Assembly: GCA_017555455.1 (NCBI GenBank)
Contig: JAFZGJ010000076.1
Coordinates: 1 to 34,680 of the forward strand
Origin: Lachnospiraceae bacterium
Lineage (GTDB): Bacteria; Bacillota; Clostridia; Lachnospirales; Lachnospiraceae
Reading direction: 5' to 3'
DNA length: 34,680 nt
Shown here: positions 32,011 to 34,680 of the stretch, one piece after another
Position numbering within the stretch: the first letter of the stretch is position 1
Layout: every line of letters starts with the position of its first letter
Made by a program: the position numbers and the translations under genes
Notes under the pieces: model-generated
The model's database searches: none
What the model was told of the DNA's origin: nothing
What the model saw: only the letters and a program-made list of their open reading frames with translations

Positions 32011-32135
32011 CACAAAACAACATTTTTTATTTTTAATTTCTCATGCTTTTTTCCATATTTTTTAGTTTTATGTGGTTTTTAAGCCTTTGAGTGTTGGTTT
32101 TTGTTGTTTTGTTTTTGTTTTTCATAAAATAGTTA

Positions 32136-32164
32136 TTGGAAAATCCACATTTATAGGTTATAAT
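32136..32164 (+). promoter_or_regulatory. Promoter of the PHP-family gene
   Basis: TTGGAA, 17 bases, perfect TATAAT. The transcript would start near 32171, which excludes the longer reading frame beginning at 32072. A 7-bp inverted repeat (32186-32192 with 32200-32206) lies in the leader. Confidence 0.65.
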
Positions 32165-32269
32165 GATAAAAAGATTTTTTTGTTTTTTATCATTTCGGGT
32201 GATAAATACAACAAAATGATGTTTTTTTTACATTTTATATACAATTTACACAAAACAGCGAGGTGTTTT

Positions 32270-33064
32270 ATGTCAACCTTACCTACCCAATGTACATCCT
32301 CATTGGTACATTCTACTACAACAGAATTTTCCAAAAACAATTCAGGAGATTCTACTATATTAATAGATTTACACACCCACAGCATCAGCAGTGGTCATGG
32401 TTCCACAGATACCATCACTCATATGGCAAAAGCGGCCGCAGCTGCAGGTATTCAGGTTTTAGGCATTTCCGAACACGGACCTGCCACTGCCGGCTCCGTA
32501 AAACCTTCTTATTTCCGGAGTTTAAAACTGGCAAACCGCAAGCGTTTTGGCATTCATATCCTATACGGCGCCGAGGTAAATATTATCTCCCCTGACGGAA
32601 CCTTGGATTTAAATGACGATGTTTTATCCGGTCTGGATTATGCATTAGTCAGCATCCATCCGCCTACTTTAACCCCATATGAACATCGCGATCTAACCCA
32701 GGCTTATGTCAATGCCATGGAGCATCCAAAAGTAACTTTCTTAGGTCATATTGACGACGCCCGTTTTCCCGTAGACTTTGAGCGCCTGCTTACCATCGCA
32801 AAAGAAAAAGAAGTTTACCCGGAAATCAATAATGGTTCTTTAATGCCCGATGCCTACCGTGTAGGCGGACAGGAAAATTGCCGAAAAATTTTAAAACTTT
32901 GCAAACAACTGGAGCTGCCGGTTCTGCTCTCCAGCGATAGTCACGGAGCAAAAAATGTCGGCAATATTAAATATGTGCTTCCACTTCTGGAAGAATGTAA
33001 CTTCCCGGAACACTTGATTATCAACAATCAACCGGAATTTTTGTGGAAGATATTAGACCATTAA
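32270..33064 (+). CDS. PHP-domain phosphoesterase (YcdX/HisK-like)
   Basis: A 264-residue metal-dependent hydrolase of the PHP superfamily. Metal-site motifs in order are DLHTHS, SEHGP, GAEVNI, SIHPP, GHIDD and SSDSHG, the full trinuclear set, so it is probably active as a phosphatase. The layout is closest to YcdX-type proteins; the substrate is unknown. The ATG at 32270 has GAGGTG six bases upstream and follows the promoter. A 66-codon extension is rejected because it starts before the promoter and is hydrophobic, low-complexity sequence. Confidence 0.88.
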   Translation: MSTLPTQCTSSLVHSTTTEFSKNNSGDSTILIDLHTHSISSGHGSTDTITHMAKAAAAAGIQVLGISEHGPATAGSVKPSYFRSLKLANRKRFGIHILYGAEVNIISPDGTLDLNDDVLSGLDYALVSIHPPTLTPYEHRDLTQAYVNAMEHPKVTFLGHIDDARFPVDFERLLTIAKEKEVYPEINNGSLMPDAYRVGGQENCRKILKLCKQLELPVLLSSDSHGAKNVGNIKYVLPLLEECNFPEHLIINNQPEFLWKILDH

Positions 33065-33170
33065 CATTAGCAAAAGCATTTTCAAGAAAAATTTGCCCCC
33101 TTAACTTCTTCCATGAATTTTTGAAACGTTATTTTCCTGACAAATATCTGAATATCATAACTTTACTTAG

Positions 33171-33212
33171 ACAGATTGAAAGCATGATTTTAGGTTTTCA
33201 ATCTGTTTTTCA
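33171..33212 (+). terminator. Terminator of the PHP-family gene
   Basis: An 11-bp stem (33171-33181 with 33196-33206) followed directly by GTTTTTC, about 107 bases past the stop codon. Confidence 0.75.
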
Positions 33213-33459
33213 CTGTATTTTTATTCCAATACTATACAGTTTACAGATATTTTTTCTTATTTTCGCAATTCATCTGCTCATACATACTATTTACCCTTGA
33301 ACAATTCTTCCAATAGCCGATAATTTTAACCCATCTATTTCTTTCATCTGCTTTTTCTGTTAAAATTCATTCTATCAATGAAATCACAAGCGGACGAATT
33401 AGGTTATTTCTAATTTAAATATGCTATTTAAATCAAATTCAAATCAACAGGAATACTTC

Positions 33460-33489
33460 TTAGCATATTAATCCTGCCATTACTATAGT
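33460..33489 (+). promoter_or_regulatory. Candidate promoter for the M42-type peptidase gene
   Basis: TTAGCA, 18 bases, TATAGT; the transcript start would be about 55 bases before the gene. Confidence 0.3.
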
Positions 33490-33550
33490 TCAATCCGCTT
33501 TTATCATTAATTTAACAGCAAACATAATCAAAGCAAAAGGAGATTCCAAT

Positions 33551-34591
33551 ATGAAATACAACATCGACAAACAATACTTAATCGATTCCTTTAAAAGAAT
33601 CATCAACGTACCCAGCCCTGTAGGATATTATGTAGAATTAAATCCTGTTTTGGAAGAAATGGCTCAGGAACTTGGCTTGTCCGTAGCCCGCGACAACCGC
33701 TCCACCACTTATATTACCGTTCCAGGAAAAAATCCGGAAAAGACAATTATGGTAGGTGCCCATGCAGATACTCTTGGCATGATGGTGTACAAAATCGAAA
33801 AAGACGGAAAACTACGTGTACGCCAGCTGGGTGGCTGCAATTTTAATAATTTAGAAGGTGAAACTGTATATGTTCACACCAGAGATGGCAGAAAATATTC
33901 CGGTCTCTTTGCTTGCCAATCCCATTCCGTTCATGTCTTTGAAGATGCCAGAAGCTTGGAACGAAACGAATCTACCATGATGATCATTTTAGACCAAGAT
34001 ATTTCTTCCAAAGAAGAGGTTCAGGCTTTGGGAATTTCTAACGGAGATTTTGTATCCATAGGCCCCAGAATGCAGTTAACAGAAAACGATTATTTAAAGT
34101 CCCGTTTTATTGACGACAAAGGTGCCATTGCCTGCGTTTTCTCTGTTTTGAAATACTTAAAAGAAAACAACTTGCAACCGGTACACGATATTATTTTTGC
34201 TATTCCTTATAATGAAGAAATCGGATTCGGCGGAACTTATATTCCTGATGGCGTATCCGAATATTTAGCTATAGATATCGGCTTAATCGGTCCCGATTTA
34301 GAAGGCAACGAACATTCTGTAAGCATTTGCGCAAAAGATAACGCTTCACCTTATGATTACACACTAACCAACCGTTTGGTAGAATGCGCCAAAGCTACCG
34401 ATACTAAGTATGCCTTAGATGTATTTTATCGCTACGGAACCGATGCCAATGCCGCTATGCGTGCCGGAAATAATCTTCGCGCCGCTGCCTTTGGTATGGC
34501 AGTTTATTGCAGCCACGGCATGGAAAGAACCCACTTAGATGGTATGCTTGGTACCACAAATATTCTGTTGGAATATTTATTAAATGAGTAA
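33551..34591 (+). CDS. M42-family aminopeptidase (glutamyl aminopeptidase/cellulase-M like)
   Basis: A 346-residue cytosolic di-metal aminopeptidase. Metal and catalytic motifs of the family are present: VGAHADTLG (His, Asp), FIDDKGA (bridging Asp), YNEEIGFGG (catalytic and ligand Glu), AIDIG (Asp) and a C-terminal ERTH (His). Members form tetrahedral dodecamers that trim peptides. AAAGGAG lies 8 bases before the start, and the gene has its own terminator. The exact N-terminal specificity cannot be read. Confidence 0.9.
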   Translation: MKYNIDKQYLIDSFKRIINVPSPVGYYVELNPVLEEMAQELGLSVARDNRSTTYITVPGKNPEKTIMVGAHADTLGMMVYKIEKDGKLRVRQLGGCNFNNLEGETVYVHTRDGRKYSGLFACQSHSVHVFEDARSLERNESTMMIILDQDISSKEEVQALGISNGDFVSIGPRMQLTENDYLKSRFIDDKGAIACVFSVLKYLKENNLQPVHDIIFAIPYNEEIGFGGTYIPDGVSEYLAIDIGLIGPDLEGNEHSVSICAKDNASPYDYTLTNRLVECAKATDTKYALDVFYRYGTDANAAMRAGNNLRAAAFGMAVYCSHGMERTHLDGMLGTTNILLEYLLNE

Positions 34592-34610
34592 ATTTTATAC
34601 ACAAACCCTA

Positions 34611-34638
34611 AGGGATTCCGGTTCGGAATCCTTTTTTG
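34611..34638 (+). terminator. Terminator of the peptidase gene
   Basis: An 8-bp stem (GGATTCCG at 34613-34620, CGGAATCC at 34624-34631) with a three-base loop and six T residues. Nothing further is visible to the window end. Confidence 0.88.
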
Positions 34639-34680
34639 ATACTTCCATTTAATTTAAATAAACATGCATCAAAAAGCCCA

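Larger units (their letters stand above)
33065..33550. other. AT-rich intergenic region before the peptidase gene
   Basis: No believable gene. It contains the PHP-gene terminator (33171-33212), a pair of ATTTAAAT palindromes five bases apart (33413-33420 and 33426-33433), and a weak promoter for the peptidase (33460-33489). Confidence 0.55.

Noticed and set aside
31929-32071. Cobalamin riboswitch before the diol operon
   Set aside because: The leader is about 50 bases and lacks any B12-box-like sequence, consistent with a glycyl radical, B12-independent system.
32072-32269. Upstream 66-codon extension of the PHP-family protein
   Set aside because: It begins before the consensus promoter at 32136-32164, is Phe/Val low-complexity sequence, and the ATG at 32270 has a good ribosome site and the expected family length.
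33043-33300. 85-codon plus-strand frame after the PHP gene
   Set aside because: It overlaps the end of that gene, runs through its terminator and has no ribosome site or family resemblance.

Overview
The window looks like a chromosomal segment from an anaerobic, AT-rich Firmicute, most likely a gut Lachnospiraceae. This is inferred from the low GC content, strong Shine-Dalgarno sites, TTGACA/TATAAT-type promoters, a glycyl-radical microcompartment of the Roseburia/Clostridium phytofermentans kind, and the FtsX-like permease, RsiV-like and LUD-domain families present. No database search was possible. I see no tRNA, rRNA, CRISPR array, insertion sequence or prophage.

Positions 1-18.5 kb hold mostly housekeeping and stress genes in short units. 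In order they are: the first codons of a probable PTS-type membrane protein (minus); a GMP synthase with a gutted glutaminase domain (minus); an ECF sigma factor with an RsiV-like membrane anti-sigma factor (minus); type I glutamine synthetase (plus) with a hairpin leader; a two-gene ABC exporter-like system with a 1381-residue FtsX-family permease carrying long Leu/Gly heptad coiled coils (minus); a HerA-like ATPase (minus); a membrane-anchored alpha/beta hydrolase (plus); a YkgJ-type Cys-cluster protein with a YgjP-type metallopeptidase (minus); a membrane metallophosphoesterase (plus); a small orphan protein and a LUD-domain protein (plus); and a double-domain bacteriohemerythrin (minus).

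Positions 18.5-32.0 kb are one minus-strand operon of 17 genes. They are read from a consensus promoter at 31982-32010 to a terminator near 18540. The operon encodes a B12-independent 1,2-propanediol bacterial microcompartment (glycyl-radical type with an aldolase, GRM5-like). In order of transcription it carries: EutS/PduU-like shell protein, EutP/PduV GTPase, class II sugar-phosphate aldolase, GlcG/HbpS-like protein, CoA-acylating propionaldehyde dehydrogenase, zinc alcohol dehydrogenase, four hexameric shell proteins, PduL phosphotransacylase, EutN-like vertex protein, PduS-like flavo-iron-sulfur protein, PduT-like trimeric shell protein, DeoR regulator, glycyl radical diol dehydratase and its radical SAM activase. 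The inferred pathway is fuculose- or rhamnulose-1-phosphate to lactaldehyde to 1,2-propanediol to propionaldehyde, then to propanol plus propionyl phosphate and ATP. Five enzymes carry short amphipathic helices that look like encapsulation peptides.

Positions 32.0-34.7 kb hold a PHP-family phosphoesterase and an M42-type aminopeptidase, both plus strand with their own promoters and terminators. The microcompartment type is known. The less ordinary points are the Cys/His-rich linker in the aldolase, a shell protein with an enlarged pore loop, an activase without the ferredoxin insert, structured spacers inside the operon, the glutaminase-dead GMP synthase and the small orphan gene.
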